Positions 37,171 to 48,616 of a DNA stretch of 64,000 bases are shown piece by piece. Made by a program: the position numbers and the translations under genes. This stretch comes from Prosapia bicincta (taxonomy: Eukaryota > Arthropoda > Insecta > Hemiptera > Cercopidae): the NCBI GenBank assembly GCA_036971475.1, contig JBAIZL010000008.1:34231586-34295585 (forward strand). Direction: 5' to 3'. How positions within the stretch are numbered: position 1 is the first letter of the stretch; each line of letters begins with the position of its first letter. Below the pieces are notes generated by a model. The model saw nothing but the letters and a program-made list of their open reading frames with translations. It was not told the DNA's origin and searched no databases.

Positions 37171-38139
37171 CCAACACCTGAACTAGCAACTTGATTGTGG
37201 TGAAAACTGTAGTAACTTGTATCTCCAAAGTGATGCATAGTTAAATATATGGTTTTCGGTCAATTACAATTTTATCCTTTTATTTTGGGTAGTTGAAAGG
37301 TATTTTACATACAGTTGCTATAAACAGCAATTTATAATATTATTTAAAACAGATACGCCTTATGTAATTTTCAACACAAGCTAACCTTGAAATTTTTCAG
37401 CAGCTTTATGGCAGGTAATATTTTGGAATAAATTAATGAGCAGACTGTATTTTTGAACTATTGTGATCATCTTATTTATACAAGTAAGATCATAAACTTC
37501 AAAGTCAATATTTATTTTAAATAGTGAACAAACAGTTTATGAATCAAAAATTTCATAACCATGCAATCACTGGTTATGTATAACAATAGTTGGCAACAAT
37601 AGCTAAAAAGGCATGAATTAAATGGCATAGATAATACCTCCAAAATCCTTGCAGAGTAGGGGCGTATTCAGGGACTAGTACAAAACTAATTATAAATAAT
37701 CTGAAAAACAAATTTTATTACGTCATTTGTTATTCTTAACAGTTGAGCCAAACTTAACTGTGGAAAGATAGAAAAATATTCATGCTCTAAAGCATTACAA
37801 AAACCTGCCTTGTGTGTACAAAGTAATTAGCAAATATAAAATTCAATTTTAGGTTCTAATTATGCTTGGAAAAATTGCCAAAAAAAATCAGTAAGGTCAT
37901 TTATTGTAATTTGTCAGCTTTCGGCAATAATTCATGAACACGAACTCTCATTATGATGGTATATTGAAGTTGTTATCCATACCAGTGCCTGAATTGTTAA
38001 CCAAACAATTTAGTAACATTTTTCAAGTATTCCGTTTATTTAAGTGGTTATGTAACAATAAATGGCCTGCAGTTGGTTTTATATTTTATCAACTAAAATT
38101 TCTTAAAAGTAAAATATTATCTTCACTTAACATTTTCAG
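37171..38139. other. Intron 3 distal part
   Basis: AT-rich, nothing recognised. Acceptor CATTTTCAG precedes exon 4. Confidence 0.4.
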
Positions 38140-38352
38140 TGTTATGATGTAAGGTTTCCAGAGTTCAGTTTAGTACATACTAAGATGGGTGCAGAGATTT
38201 TAACATTTCCTTCAGCATTTACTTTCCAAACTGGTGCATTACATTGGGAGATACTTTTGCGCTGTCGTGCTATAGAAACTCAATGTTACGTAATAGCTGC
38301 TGCTCAGATTGGGGTACACAACAAAAAGCGTTCTTCATGGGGACATGCAATG
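38140..38352 (+). CDS. NitFhit: NitFhit exon 4, nitrilase cysteine
   Basis: Encodes residues 193-263. It opens with CYDVRFPEF, the nucleophile C193 of the nitrilase triad, then GAEILTFPSAFT, HWEILLRCRAIE, and ends GHAM. Acceptor TTTTCAG, donor GTAATA, phase 0. Confidence 0.94.
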
Positions 38353-38495
38353 GTAATATAAAGTTGTAAATAATTATAACCAGGTGATCAGTATTATTTT
38401 AAATAGAGAATGAAGCATTAAGCCTCTAGTTTTAAAAACTGTGAAAAGCACTTTATATATTTATATATATATGAAGTATGGATAACGTAAAATAT

Positions 38496-38498
38496 CAA

Positions 38499-38530
<32 letters not shown>
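38496..38530. repeat. (TA)n microsatellite
   Basis: TA run preceded by AAAATATCAAGAATA, the tail of a PLE-A unit. Confidence 0.9.
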
Positions 38531-38533
<3 letters not shown>

Positions 38534-38578
38534 AGAACAACATAGGTTATTCAAATACAAGAATATTTATTAATTTAT

Positions 38579-38623
38579 ATTCAAAGCTTTTCGTTGGTAA
38601 ACAGTACCAACATCATCAGGAAT
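38579..38623 (-). ncRNA. Hammerhead ribozyme with canonical core (family D)
   Basis: Minus-strand order: ATTC, CTGATGA (complement 38613-38619), T, stem II GTTGGTA-ctgtt-TACCAAC (7 bp), GAAA, palindromic stem III AAGCTT, T, GAAT. Every conserved core base of a type I hammerhead is present. Stem III is too short to close on itself but self-complementary, so a dimer is expected. Best preserved copy in the window. Confidence 0.75.
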
Positions 38624-38669
38624 GAAAATTACAATAATGTAAGCTATAGGCCTAAAACATATGTTTTAT

Positions 38670-38790
38670 ATGAAGTTAATATATTACTATTGTAAGTAAT
38701 TTTATCCACCATTAAGTGCAATAATTTTACCCTGTGTGATGAGGCGCCTTTCGGTCACTTGACCATTGTCGAATCACTGATTACTTTTTC
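38670..38790 (-). repeat. PLE-A terminal repeat
   Basis: Same unit as at 11098-11207, here directly following (on the minus strand) the end of a GIY-YIG coding fragment, which shows where the repeat sits in the parent element. Confidence 0.75.
38736..38777 (-). ncRNA. Hammerhead-like ribozyme, family A
   Basis: GTGAT, core TCGACAA, T, GGTC-aagt-GACC, GAAA, fully palindromic stem III AGGCGCCT, C, ATCAC. Confidence 0.6.
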
Positions 38791-39797
38791 TCAATTTTTC
38801 TGGTGTGGATGTTCGGTCCGTCGAGTTGGTAATTGTTGACGTCATACACGTTCCTCTTGAGTCTATTGTATAATATTTTTGAATAGTATGTCTTCTGTAT
38901 ATGTTCTTTGTAGATTCATTAAATTGTTGTGTGTGTTTTTATAAATGTGGTATTTTTCTAGTGAGTTTATTTCTATTGGGTTATTATTTATTTCAAGTAT
39001 GGTTGGGTTATTTTCGTAATTTGTTATTTAATTTTTATGTGATATTAGCTGTGCTGCAACATTTGATATTTTTGAATTATTGTTTTTGAATGCTCTATAA
39101 TGTTCTTCAAATCTTATTTTAAATGATCTGGTTGTTTTCCCTATGTAAAATGTGTTACAGTTGTTACATGTAATTTTGTAAATTCCTGATTGGTTATGTT
39201 TTTCTGAATTTGTTTTGTGGTTTGTGTTATTAAGGTATTTTATTATTTTAGTGTTTGGTTTGTATGTTGGAGTGTAGTATTCTTTGTTGTATATATTTAT
39301 TTTTTCTATTTTGTTATTGGTGTATTTATATTTTAAGTAGATTTTTTTATTTTTATTATTTTTGTGTTCCGGTTGTAGTGTTGTGTTGAGGTTAGGTTTT
39401 TTTGTGAATTTTTTGTATATATTTTTTATAAGGTGTTTGTTGTTTCCATTTTCTATTGCTATTTTTATAATGTTATCTAATTCTTCATTTAATTTTTGTT
39501 TGTTATCCTGTGTGTATTTTATTGCTTTATTTATCATGTTACTGTAAGTGTTAATTTTGTTTGGTTAGATGTGTAGTGTATTGTGGTGTTGTTGGAAGTA
39601 GGTTTCCTGTATACTGTAGTTTCTATTTTATTATCATTTATATTTAATGTGATGTCGAGATAGTTGATTGTTCTATTTGTTTCTGTTTCGACGATGAATT
39701 GAATGTTTTCGTTGTATGTATTTAGTTTGTTTAATGATGTGTTCGTTGTGAATGGTAGGTTGGTATATTACAAGTATATCATCTACATATCTTGTCC
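38791..39797 (-). pseudogene. PLE-A copy 1, RT end to GIY-YIG
   Basis: Reading the minus strand from 39797: WTRYVDDILV (RT catalytic motif), a frame break, INYLDITLNIN, VYRKPTSNNTTIH, a basic linker (39537-39240), GIYKITCNNCNTFYIGKTTR and FEEHYRAF (GIY-YIG nuclease), AAQLISHKN with a stop, then ILEINNNPIE. The upstream part of the RT is missing at the junction with an inverted fragment at 39798. Stops and frameshifts make it non-functional. Confidence 0.85.
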
Positions 39798-40090
39798 ATA
39801 GTGAAATATTGTGTGTGTTGCAGCACACCTAATATCACATAAACATTAAATAACAAATTACAAAAATAACCTAACCATACTTGAAATAAATAATAACCCA
39901 ATAGAACTAAACTCACTAGAAAAATACCACATTTATAAAAACATACACAACAATTTAATGAATCTACAAACAACATATACAGAAGACATACTATTCAAAA
40001 ACATTATACAAAAGACTCAAAAGGAAACATGTATGACGTCAACAATTACCAACTTGACGGACCGAACATCCACACCAGAAAAATTGAGAA
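39798..40090 (+). pseudogene. PLE-A inverted fragment, GIY-YIG C-terminus
   Basis: Opposite orientation to copy 1: AAHLISHKH, NNLTILEINNNPIELNSLEKY, HNNLMNLQTTYTEDILF and the tail TSTPEKLRKSN, then immediately a family A terminal repeat. Only the last 90 or so codons remain, joined head-to-head to copy 1. Confidence 0.75.
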
Positions 40091-40252
40091 AAAGTAATCA
40101 GTGATTCGACAATAGTCAAGTGACCGAAAGGCGCCTCATCACACAAGGTAAAATCATTGCACTTAGTGGTGGATAAAATTACTTACAATAGTAATGTATT
40201 AACTTCATAAAGTCAGTGCAACGGAAAAACAATGGATAACGTAAAATATCAA
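40091..40252 (+). repeat. PLE-A terminal repeat
   Basis: Starts right after the C-terminal codons of the GIY-YIG fragment and runs to TATCAAATATATA. Confidence 0.75.
40101..40142 (+). ncRNA. Hammerhead-like ribozyme, family A
   Basis: GTGAT (40101-40105) pairs with ATCAC (40138-40142). Core TCGACAA, stem II AGTC/GACC with a mismatch at its base, GAAA, palindrome AGGCGCCT, cleavage base C40137. Confidence 0.58.
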
Positions 40253-40326
40253 ATATATATATGAAGTTAATATATTACTATTGTAAGTAATTTTATCTAC
40301 CATTAAGTGCAATGATTTTACCTTGT

Positions 40327-40368
40327 GTGATGAGGCACCTTTCGGTCACTTGACCATTGTCGAATCAC
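40327..40368 (-). ncRNA. Hammerhead-like ribozyme, family A
   Basis: Minus strand: GTGAT, TCGACAA, T, GGTC-aagt-GACC, GAAA, AGGTGCCT, C, ATCAC. It lies at the 3' end of PLE-A copy 3. Confidence 0.6.
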
Positions 40369-41205
40369 TGATATTTTTCTGGTGTAGATGTTCGGTCCGT
40401 GATGTTGGTATTTGTTGATGTTACATGCATTTTCTCTTGATCTGCGTGTATGATGTTTTTATATAGTATGTCTTCTGTATATGTGGTCTGTAGGTTCATT
40501 AAATTGTTGTGTGTGTTTTTATAAATGTGGTATTTTTCTAGTGAGTTTAGTTCTATTGGGTTATTATTTATTTCAAGTATGGGTAGGTTATTTTCGTAGT
40601 TTGTTATTTCATGTTTATGTGATATTAGGTGTGCTGCAACATTTGATACTTTTGTATTTTTATTTTTGAATGCTCTGTAATGTTCTTCAAATCTTATTTT
40701 AAATGATCTGGTCGTTTTCCCTATGTAAAATGCATTGCAGTCGTTACACGTAATTTTGTAAACTCCTGATAGGTTATGTTTTTCTGTATTTGTTTTGTGG
40801 CTTGTGTTATTAAGATATTTTATTATTTTGTTGTTTGGTTTGTATGTTGGAGCGTATTATTCTTTGTTGTCTATATTTGTTAGTTTTTCTATTTTGTTAT
40901 TGGTGTATTTATATTTTAGGTAGATTTTTTTAGTTTTATTATTTTTGTGTTCAGGTTGTAGTGTTGTGTTGAGGTTAGGTTTTTTTGTAAATTTATTGTA
41001 TATCTTTTTTATAAGGTGTTTGTTGTATCCATTTTCTATTGCTATTTTTGTAATGTTATTTAATTTTTGTTTGTTATCTTGTGTGTATTTTATTGCTTTA
41101 TTTATCATGTTACTGTAAGTGTTAATTTTGTGTGTCCAGGGGTGGTTAGATTTGTAGTGTATTGTGGTGTTATTGGAAATAGGTTTTCTACACAGAAAAG
41201 ACTTT
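40369..41205 (-). pseudogene. PLE-A copy 3, linker and complete GIY-YIG
   Basis: Minus-strand frame 41213-40857 has CRKPISNNTTIHYKSNHPW (end of RT/thumb) and a Lys/Asn-rich linker. After a stop near 40857 the next frame continues with GVYKITCNDCNAFYIGKTTR, FKIRFEEHYRAF, VAAHLISHKHEITNY and ILEINNNPIELN, the most complete GIY-YIG domain in the window. The RT palm is missing. Ends at a family A repeat. Confidence 0.85.
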
Positions 41206-41642
41206 TTGGTCACAGACTAATTGGTCAGATCTTTCATTGCTATAGATATTAACATAGCTCAGGATTCACTGGAAATTAAGTACCCACCTGGCATTTATGA
41301 TTGGGTACTTCGGAATAAAAATTGAATTATTACTAAAACTCTTATGTTATTCACAATTTTTTCTTTAAATTTGTCTGTAGACATTTATCTTAACATTAAA
41401 AGAGAATGTAATACACTAGACACTTTTCTTTTATGCTGATGAAATCTAAATTTAATTCAAATAAATGACCTGGCCCGTGTGAGTAATGACTCTTCTCCCT
41501 TCTCTTTGTGCTAGAAGAATTTTATGTTCATTAGTCACACCTATAAAGTAATTACTTTGAAAGTATATTTATAACTTATCTTAGCCATCATATTTTCATT
41601 GAGGTACTTTTAATTATAATAAATTACTGGTTTCTGTAACAG
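41206..41642. other. Intron 4 distal part
   Basis: AT-rich, nothing recognised. The acceptor TGTAACAG precedes exon 5. Confidence 0.4.
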
Positions 41643-41952
41643 GTGGTGGATCCATTAGGTAACATTATAGCACAGTGCTCTGAGGGTGCAGGTTTTGCTT
41701 TAGCTACAATTGATTTAAGCTTATTAAGAAATACACGCCTTACAATGCCTGTTCACCAACATAGACGCTGTGATCTGTATCCGGAAATGGTACTGTTAAA
41801 AAATGAAGCCTGCACTGACAATAGGTTTGAGAATTTAGTTGCTTCTTCAAAATATTATGATTTTGGACAAGTAAAAGTATCTAACAAGGCTATATTTTTT
41901 AAGACGGATAAGACTATAGCGTTTACAAATAAACGTTGTGTTGTTCCTGGAC
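41643..41952 (+). CDS. NitFhit: NitFhit exon 5, Nit-Fhit junction
   Basis: Encodes residues 264-366 plus one base. VVDPLGNIIAQCSEG and LRNTRLTMPVHQHRRCDLY finish the nitrilase domain. After a short linker, YYDFGQVKVSN starts Fhit and FTNKRCVVPG leads to the conserved PGHVLV. The single exon bridging both domains shows that the fusion is genuine. Donor GTATCC, phase 1. Confidence 0.94.
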
Positions 41953-42400
41953 GTATCCTTTATAATATTGAGTACAATTTAATGAGTAAATATTTTCAAC
42001 TAATAATACCTTCATGTTTTAGCCTAATTTAAATTATTTATTTCCATAATGTTTATTGATAGAACAATATTACTATGAAATTATTTCATTTAGTAAAAGA
42101 TTCTTCATTGTAAATAACAAACATTAGAGGTTGTTAAAAAGTTGTAATTTATAAAGTGAAATTATTAGGGTTTTTTTTCAAAAGATGTTTAAAGTTGTAT
42201 CTCGTCATCTGCCAAATGACATAACAGAGGATCCGCGTATTTTGCACTTGGCGGGAGATTAGATGACATATTTTATGTAACGTGTTGACATGTCAACAGT
42301 TCTCAACATTTAACTGGTCTTATTGTGAAGAGAAGTCAGACTACATTGAAGTGTAGTCAACATGTTGAAAATAAAATCTCTCTGGCCATGTGAGTCTCAG
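41953..42400. other. Intron 5 proximal part
   Basis: AT-rich, nothing recognised. Confidence 0.4.
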
Positions 42401-42429
42401 TAGTCTTCGTTTCCGGATATGCCTTGCCT

Positions 42430-43240
42430 ATGTTACAGGCAAAGTGATTATTCCAGGCATTCTATACTTTGCCTAGTAGCTTTTGTCAAAGCCTTAAATG
42501 AGAATGATTTCGTACAATTTTACACGTAGTTTGCCTGGGCATTATATATAATGTCTAGGTGTTATATATAAAGCCAAAAGTTCATCAGGTAAAATATATC
42601 TGAACACTATGTAATTACATATGAAAATTGAATGTTACTACAATCTTTTAACTAACAATATAAACAGAAAAGACTTTTTTTTCAAGTTAATTGTCTGGAA
42701 TGTTATTTTGTAACCCATGAACACGTTTTAGTTCGACACTTTGAGTTGCAGGTGCATCTAACGAAACCTTGGCTGCTACCTGAAGATTAGGATTTAGCTG
42801 CACTTCGAAGTTGAGTTTTTTGGTCTCGAGTTTCTTTAATTTGAATAAGTCTTTCCTTATAAACTGTGATGTTGAATACAGTTGTTTTAAAACTCCGTTC
42901 ACAGTTCCAAGTTTGTAGAAACCATCTTCTGTCACTTCCATGACTACTGGCAGTATGTTTCTAAGGTCTCCTTTTCCATTATCAACATCAGGGATAGGTA
43001 AATCAGTTTCATTCTGTGTGTAGCACACTAATGAAGCATGGCAGTCGGTACAGGGTAGTTCTGGTAACTAGTGAGTGGTGAGGGCATGAACAACGGGGGG
43101 ATCAGGGCTCTGTCTGAGTCATGGCGACATTGTATAGAATGCCCAGGCAAAGTATGAAATACAATTTGTTTAATACTTTGCCCATCAATTTTGGGGAATG
43201 TATAAAATGACTAGGCATTCTATAGAGGGACTGGAAAACT
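42430..43240 (-). pseudogene. Ginger/KRBA2-like integrase C-terminus
   Basis: Minus-strand frame 43028-42687 (113 residues) reads VCYTQNE-like start, LPIPDVDNGKGDLRNILPVV, EDGFYKLGTVNGVLKQLYS, then a Lys-rich tail. The order (IPVPD.DRG..D..N, .Y..GT.NG....Y...QF) matches the region after the integrase core in Ginger-type transposons and KRBA2-like proteins. The catalytic core is missing. Short repeats AGGCATTCTATA and TTTGCCTAG near 42450 and 43140-43215 may be terminal remains. Confidence 0.5.
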
Positions 43241-43290
43241 GCAATCTCTTGGAAATAAATAAATAGACACATTTAAAAACTTATCACACT

Positions 43291-43328
43291 ATTGAAATAT
43301 TTCGATCAAAAGATCTTTTTCAATCAAA
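43291..43328 (-). ncRNA. Hammerhead-like fold, family C (degraded)
   Basis: Minus strand: TTGA, core TTGAAAA, A, GATC-tttt-GATC, GAAA, palindrome ATAT, T, TCAAT. Same strand as the adjoining PLE frame. Confidence 0.4.
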
Positions 43329-43570
43329 AAAGAGAAAAAGAAAAGACTGAAGTGAACCACAATGGGTATAAAGATCCAAATGTCACAGATGTATAGTTTA
43401 TGATATAGTGCTATATGTGTTTTGTATAAATATTGATTATTTGAAACTAGATATTAATAGTCTGTCAGAAGGAAGGTAAATGGAGTTGTTAAAAATGGTA
43501 GAAGTTAGGGGGAAGGTAAAAGGAGTTTTATCTGATGTTGAGGTTAGGAGGCTCTCTAGATTTGGTGTAC

Positions 43571-44135
43571 CACTGGTATGATAACTCCCATCTTCTCAAT
43601 TCTGAAGGTTTACAATCAGGGGGAGGGTCTTAATTATTTTGGTGGTATAGCAATCATTAAAAGATATGATGTTGTGACTAGGCAGCGTGTTGGCGGTTGG
43701 CCTGTCTATGTTCATGGTTCCAACGTCATGTCTGTGGCCATTCATTCTGATGCTCAGACCATCCGTGGTAAGGCCTATGTACTGTGACGGACAAAATTTA
43801 CATTGCAACTGGTATATTACATTTTTTGGATGTACAAGTATGATGACCCTGAATCTTGAAGTCCACATTGGTTGCTAAGCTATGGAAACTATTTGTTGGG
43901 ATGTGTATTGGACATGTCTTGCATCTAGGTCTATTGCACGCAAAGGAGCCATGAGGAGGTTTAGTGGTTTTTCAGTACTTGGATCTGATAATTTTGGATG
44001 TACTAAAATATTTTTCAAATTAAAGGGATGTCTGAACCAAATATGTGGTGAATTTGAGAAAAGATCTTTGGTGTGGGTGGAAGCTTGAAGAATATTGATT
44101 GATTGACAAAGATCTTTTTGATCGAAATATTTCAA
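43571..44135 (-). pseudogene. PLE-C GIY-YIG fragment
   Basis: Frame 44135-43875 shows HPFNLKNILVHPKL, the pre-nuclease linker motif of PLEs. Frame 43868-43596 shows NVIYQLQCKFCPSQYIGLTT and LSIRMNGHR, the GIY-YIG signature. The two are separated by a frameshift and no RT remains. Confidence 0.75.
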
Positions 44136-44136
44136 T
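44098..44136 (+). ncRNA. Hammerhead-like ribozyme, family C
   Basis: ATTGA (44098-44102) pairs with TCAAT (44132-44136). Core TTGACAA, A, GATC-ttttt-GATC, GAAA, palindrome ATAT, cleavage base T44131. As in family A, C3 and G8 of the canonical core read U and A. Confidence 0.5.
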
Positions 44137-44276
44137 AGTGTGATAAGTTTTTATATGTGTCTATTTATTTATTTCCAAGAGATTGCAGTTTTGGACTATT
44201 GCCGTTAGGTAAGTCTGTGAGTCTCCTATCTAGTTCAAAAATTCCTAAATAAGCTTTAAGCTATACTAGAACTAAC

Positions 44277-44280
<4 letters not shown>

Positions 44281-44336
<56 letters not shown>
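44281..44336. repeat. (TA)n microsatellite
   Basis: Pure TA run next to a PLE-A inverted dimer. Confidence 0.9.
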
Positions 44337-44339
<3 letters not shown>

Positions 44340-44457
44340 TATATATTTTGATATTTTACGTTGTCCATTATTTTTCCGTTGCACTGACTTAATGAAGTTG
44401 ATATATTACTATTGTAAATACTTTTATCCACCACTAAGTGCAATAATTTTACCTTGT

Positions 44458-44499
44458 GTGATAAGGTACTTGTCGGTCACTTAACCATTGTCGAATCAT
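44458..44499 (-). ncRNA. Hammerhead-like fold, family A (degraded)
   Basis: Core TCGACAA and stem I retained, stem II GGTTaagtGACC weakened, GACA in place of GAAA, stem III AAGTACCT. Probably inactive. Confidence 0.35.
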
Positions 44500-44534
44500 T
44501 GATTAATTTTTCTACTACTCCAGAAAAATTAATC

Positions 44535-44577
44535 AGTGATTCGACAATGGTCAAGTGACCGACAGGTACCTCATCAC
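44535..44577 (+). ncRNA. Hammerhead-like fold, family A (GACA variant)
   Basis: AGTGAT with ATCAC, core TCGACAA, GGTC/GACC, palindrome AGGTACCT, cleavage base C44572. GAAA has become GACA, which should weaken or abolish activity. Confidence 0.45.
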
Positions 44578-44719
44578 AAAAGGTAAAATTATTGCACTTA
44601 ATAGTGGATAAAATTACTTACAATAGTAATATATGAACTTCATAAAGTCAATGCAACGGAAAAACAATGGATAACGTAAAATATCAAGAATATATATATA
44701 TATATATATATATATATTC

Positions 44720-47700
44720 TATCTATTTTCTGGATAAAGACCAGAAAATGTGTACAGCTTTTATAGTCACATTTGGAAAACCTTCAGTCCCTGAATACAC
44801 AGGATACCAAAAGCATCTTGGATATGTAAGCACTTCATCTTCAAAGCTAGAAGTATGCAGTCAGCGTGATATTCATGGCCATTCTGAGAAGGATGCCAAA
44901 AAAATGTCCCGATGTCCATAGTAATTGTGGAACTTGCTTCTTCAACTGTCTAAAATTTAAAGAGAAGACTCTTTAGCATTATAATGAAGAACAAAATATT
45001 GTTCACTGATGCTAAGAAAATTCAAAAAGCTTCATAACTTTGAGAAATGGTAAATCCTACACTACAGCTAATTATATTGTAAAAATATCTTGGTTTATAC
45101 TACACCAAACTTTACTAAATAAAAGAAATTGTAACACATCAGGGTACAAACAGACTAGCTCTTGTTTCTAATGCAACTACTACTACTAATACTAAACCTA
45201 AAATTGTCAAACCAGTGATTCTTTTGTCAATTACTTCTCCTGGAACATTGTACATGAAGTAAGTCATTTAGAGAAACTTTTTTAAGCAAAAAACATCTTT
45301 ACTATTTTTCATAAAGTAATTAGATAGAGAGTAAATTGGTGATTACAGCAATTTAAATGACACTCCTAAAATCCCCTGCCAAATCAACATAACTGTAGGT
45401 GGGATTTGCTGCTCCTCTCCTCCTCTAAATTAACAGATTTTTCCAATTCTACTCTTAACACAGTTGTAATGGATGGGAAATCTATTACTCCGAGAACTGA
45501 CTTATGAGAGACAGATAAATCTTATAATATAAATTACCTTATTAAACAAAAATGTGATACATTTGAACATTGGCAGTGTTAGTTGTTATGTATAGGAACT
45601 CAAAGTAATTTGTGTCTCCAATGTTCCATCTATCTTCAAGAGACCATGTAGAATCTCACAATTTCAAAGTAAGCAAGTATTCAATTTTTTTGGATGTACA
45701 AAAGATTGAGCTATTAATGGTGCAGATAATGTTCAAAATTTTATCGTTGATTGTATAAACTTGATAACTTCTAACATGCAGCAGCTATTCAATCAGCTTT
45801 TTTGTATATGCTTACCATTTATTGCATGTAATTTCCAACAAATTACTAACACTTTTTACATGCATGTATTAAAGCTCACCACTTTTTGGAGGTTCAACAA
45901 TTTGCAACTACTGAGATATTAATTGAGTGTTAGACCAGAACTGGATTTATTTTTGCTAAATGACGATTCTCAGAAACATTTAGTAGCATCTACAAAGAGA
46001 TAGATAAATTCAATATGTCAATTTTCAGTCCTATTTTGGCTAAAAAAAGTAATGAGATCCGTGCTACTTGATTTGTACGGCAACAACCACATTCCTGTAC
46101 ACCTCACACTTTACATTCAACATCAGTATTGGATTCTGAAGAAAGCTTCACTAAAGATTTGGGAAACACCTAGGTTGTTTGAATTCCATTGTTGATATCG
46201 TTAATAATTTCAATAAACTGTTTTTAATGCTGCTGAAACAATTAAGTTTATTAACTTCATCTTCCAGATAATCAGGCCCTTTTGGAACAGCTTAATTTGA
46301 TACGATCAAACAGCTGGTCCAATTAAATAAGGTTTTGAAAAAATAGGGTATTGTACTTTAATAAGAGCATCTTATGTTTATACCTATGTTAAAAGCAAAC
46401 AGATGAGACAGAAAATATTTTTTTTAATGAAGAACCTACTTTAAAAAAAAAACCCCAAATATATAATTTCTACTTACTAAAAAGTACAAAATAGTTTTCC
46501 AATAATGAAAACATAATTTATCATAGGGTAATTACCCACAAAATTTTGAAGCCGATGCCAAATTTCATACTTGGGCTCATATTTAACAAGTCAAACAACA
46601 TGAACATTGTCTTTCTCTAAGTCTGATTGAACATGACAAATAAAGGGTTTTACATGATGTTGAAATACCTTTAACAAATTATAATACAAACACAGGGTAT
46701 TCAATCATTTCTACCAAACACTTATTTTATAGATATAAGAAATTTATGTTACAAAAGGTTTAAGGAGATAGTATCCCATATATTCGTGAGCATCTACAGT
46801 AATCACATTCTGTGTAAATCATTCAAAGAAGGTTGAATTTCTGCAATCTGTATATCTGAATAAAATATTGCAATCACATTTTTTATCGAACAAAATCTGA
46901 TATTGTGTGGTCTTTTTGATAAGATCAAATATTGTCCAGAGTACTCTCGTAATATTGAACACGTGAAATTTTGTTTTGTAAGAAGACTCTATGGTTCGCT
47001 ATAATTAATCATAGGAAATCAAGCAATTAAAAAGTTGATTGATTTGGAAATGTTTGGAATAGATTTGATGAATTAGCGAATACACTAATTTTGCTCTATT
47101 TTCTTGATTATATTAGCAAAATTGCCATTATAAATCCATACAAATATTCTATGTGTGTATCCCTCTAACCATATTGCTTGATTGTTGTTCAAATAATTGA
47201 CAGTCCTTGAAGAATAAGATAAACATATCAGTTTGTCAGATGAATACAATGAGTAATTTATGTTTGAAATGCCCTTGATTAATTTTCTCTTGAATCCTAC
47301 ATATTATTTCTTATCTTGCAATTTCATTTCTTATTTCTTTTTCATTTCCATTTAAAAACTTGTTAATAAACAGTCCTGCAAATTCTCAGGCAAATATCCA
47401 AAATGTTCTTTTTAATAATTATTAGGGAAAACATTTTTTACACATAAAACGTTAATTTAAAAATAAAGAGAAACTTGATAGTAAGTCAAGTTTAATATTT
47501 AATGAACTTATCTCTTGATATTTAGTGAAGTAATGAAGTTTTCACGTAAGGATTATTTAATATCTTGCTTATGGTAAATTAACTAAAATCGTATTTTCAA
47601 TGTATTTATTTTGGCTTATCTCATTCGATTTATACCAAGTTATATATCAACCGTCAAAAAAAGCCGCTTTCATGAAGAAAATTCTTCCATTAGAATCTGA

Positions 47701-48589
47701 TGATGCTCATTCTAAGCAACTTTCTCAAGCAAGAAATACATAAATCTATTTATTTTATGCTTATTTTTCTGTTATTTTTATATTTGGCAGAATACTACAT
47801 AAAATAAATGTTGTGATTGTTTATTTTGCTTATTAATTATCTTATAGTTTATAATCCTTATTAAAAAAAAAGAAAAAAATTTTCACTCAATTTGTTTTAA
47901 ATTAAAACAGTTTATTATTGTCTGCAAATCAGCTGGATTGGGATGTAACTATAGTGAGGCCACTCATAGGGTTTCTCCTTTCATTTGCAACCAAAATCAC
48001 TTTGATCGATTGAATACTTCCAAAATTATTGTTGAACAAACATTAAAAAAAACATACGGATCAATTACAGAAACTCCTCTTTTTTGAAGTCGGTTAAAAA
48101 CACATTGATCATTGAATATTGGGTCTTTTTTTTAAATCAACAGTTAGGCTTATTTTTCTATTTTTGGAGCTGTTTTAATATATTAAAAACTAGTAACAAT
48201 TGCAACTTCAAACATATGGACGTAGAATATACGTAAAACTGTCACAAATAAGAAACTATCTGACATTAATTGTTGCTATACTTGGTGAAAAGTTATACAC
48301 ATTTATTTTATTATAAATACTAAAACCTTCTCATTATCAAACAAGTGTAATCAAAAAAATGTTTAAAGAGTGTTTTTTAGGCTAAGGTGACTTATAAGGG
48401 GACAAATGGACACACATCTATCTACAAGTGGAGTAAATTAATAAAACTCAGGCTATCACAAATTACTAGAAACATAATAATTTGAAAACAATGGAAATAC
48501 TGTACATAGTTAATAAAGCATATGCAAAGAATTACATATTTGTATTATTAATTTTACAATCTAACAAAAATATTGGAAAGAACCCCAAT
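44720..48589. other. Intron 5 middle, old decayed transposon DNA
   Basis: No intact gene. Plus-strand scraps between about 45680 and 46860 read like a heavily decayed hAT (ZMYM1-like) transposase, for instance FNMSIFSPILAKKSNEIRA and PHSCTPHTL, with stops throughout. The rest is AT-rich and unrecognised. Confidence 0.3.
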
Positions 48590-48616
48590 ACCACAAAAAT
48601 AACAAATAAAAATTAA

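Larger units (their letters stand above)
43241..44196 (-). mobile_element. PLE-C remnant between inverted terminal repeats
   Basis: An arm at 43241-43330 recurs inverted at 44098-44196 (shared AACTGCAATCTCTTGGAAAT and CACACTATTGAAATATTTCG). Between them the minus strand codes for a PLE tail. Confidence 0.75.
44350..44690. repeat. PLE-A inverted dimer 3
   Basis: Left arm on the minus strand (44350-44515), right arm on the plus strand (44528-44690), centre TTTTTCTACTACTCCAGAAA. (TA)n lies at both outer ends (44281-44336, 44690-44716). Confidence 0.75.
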
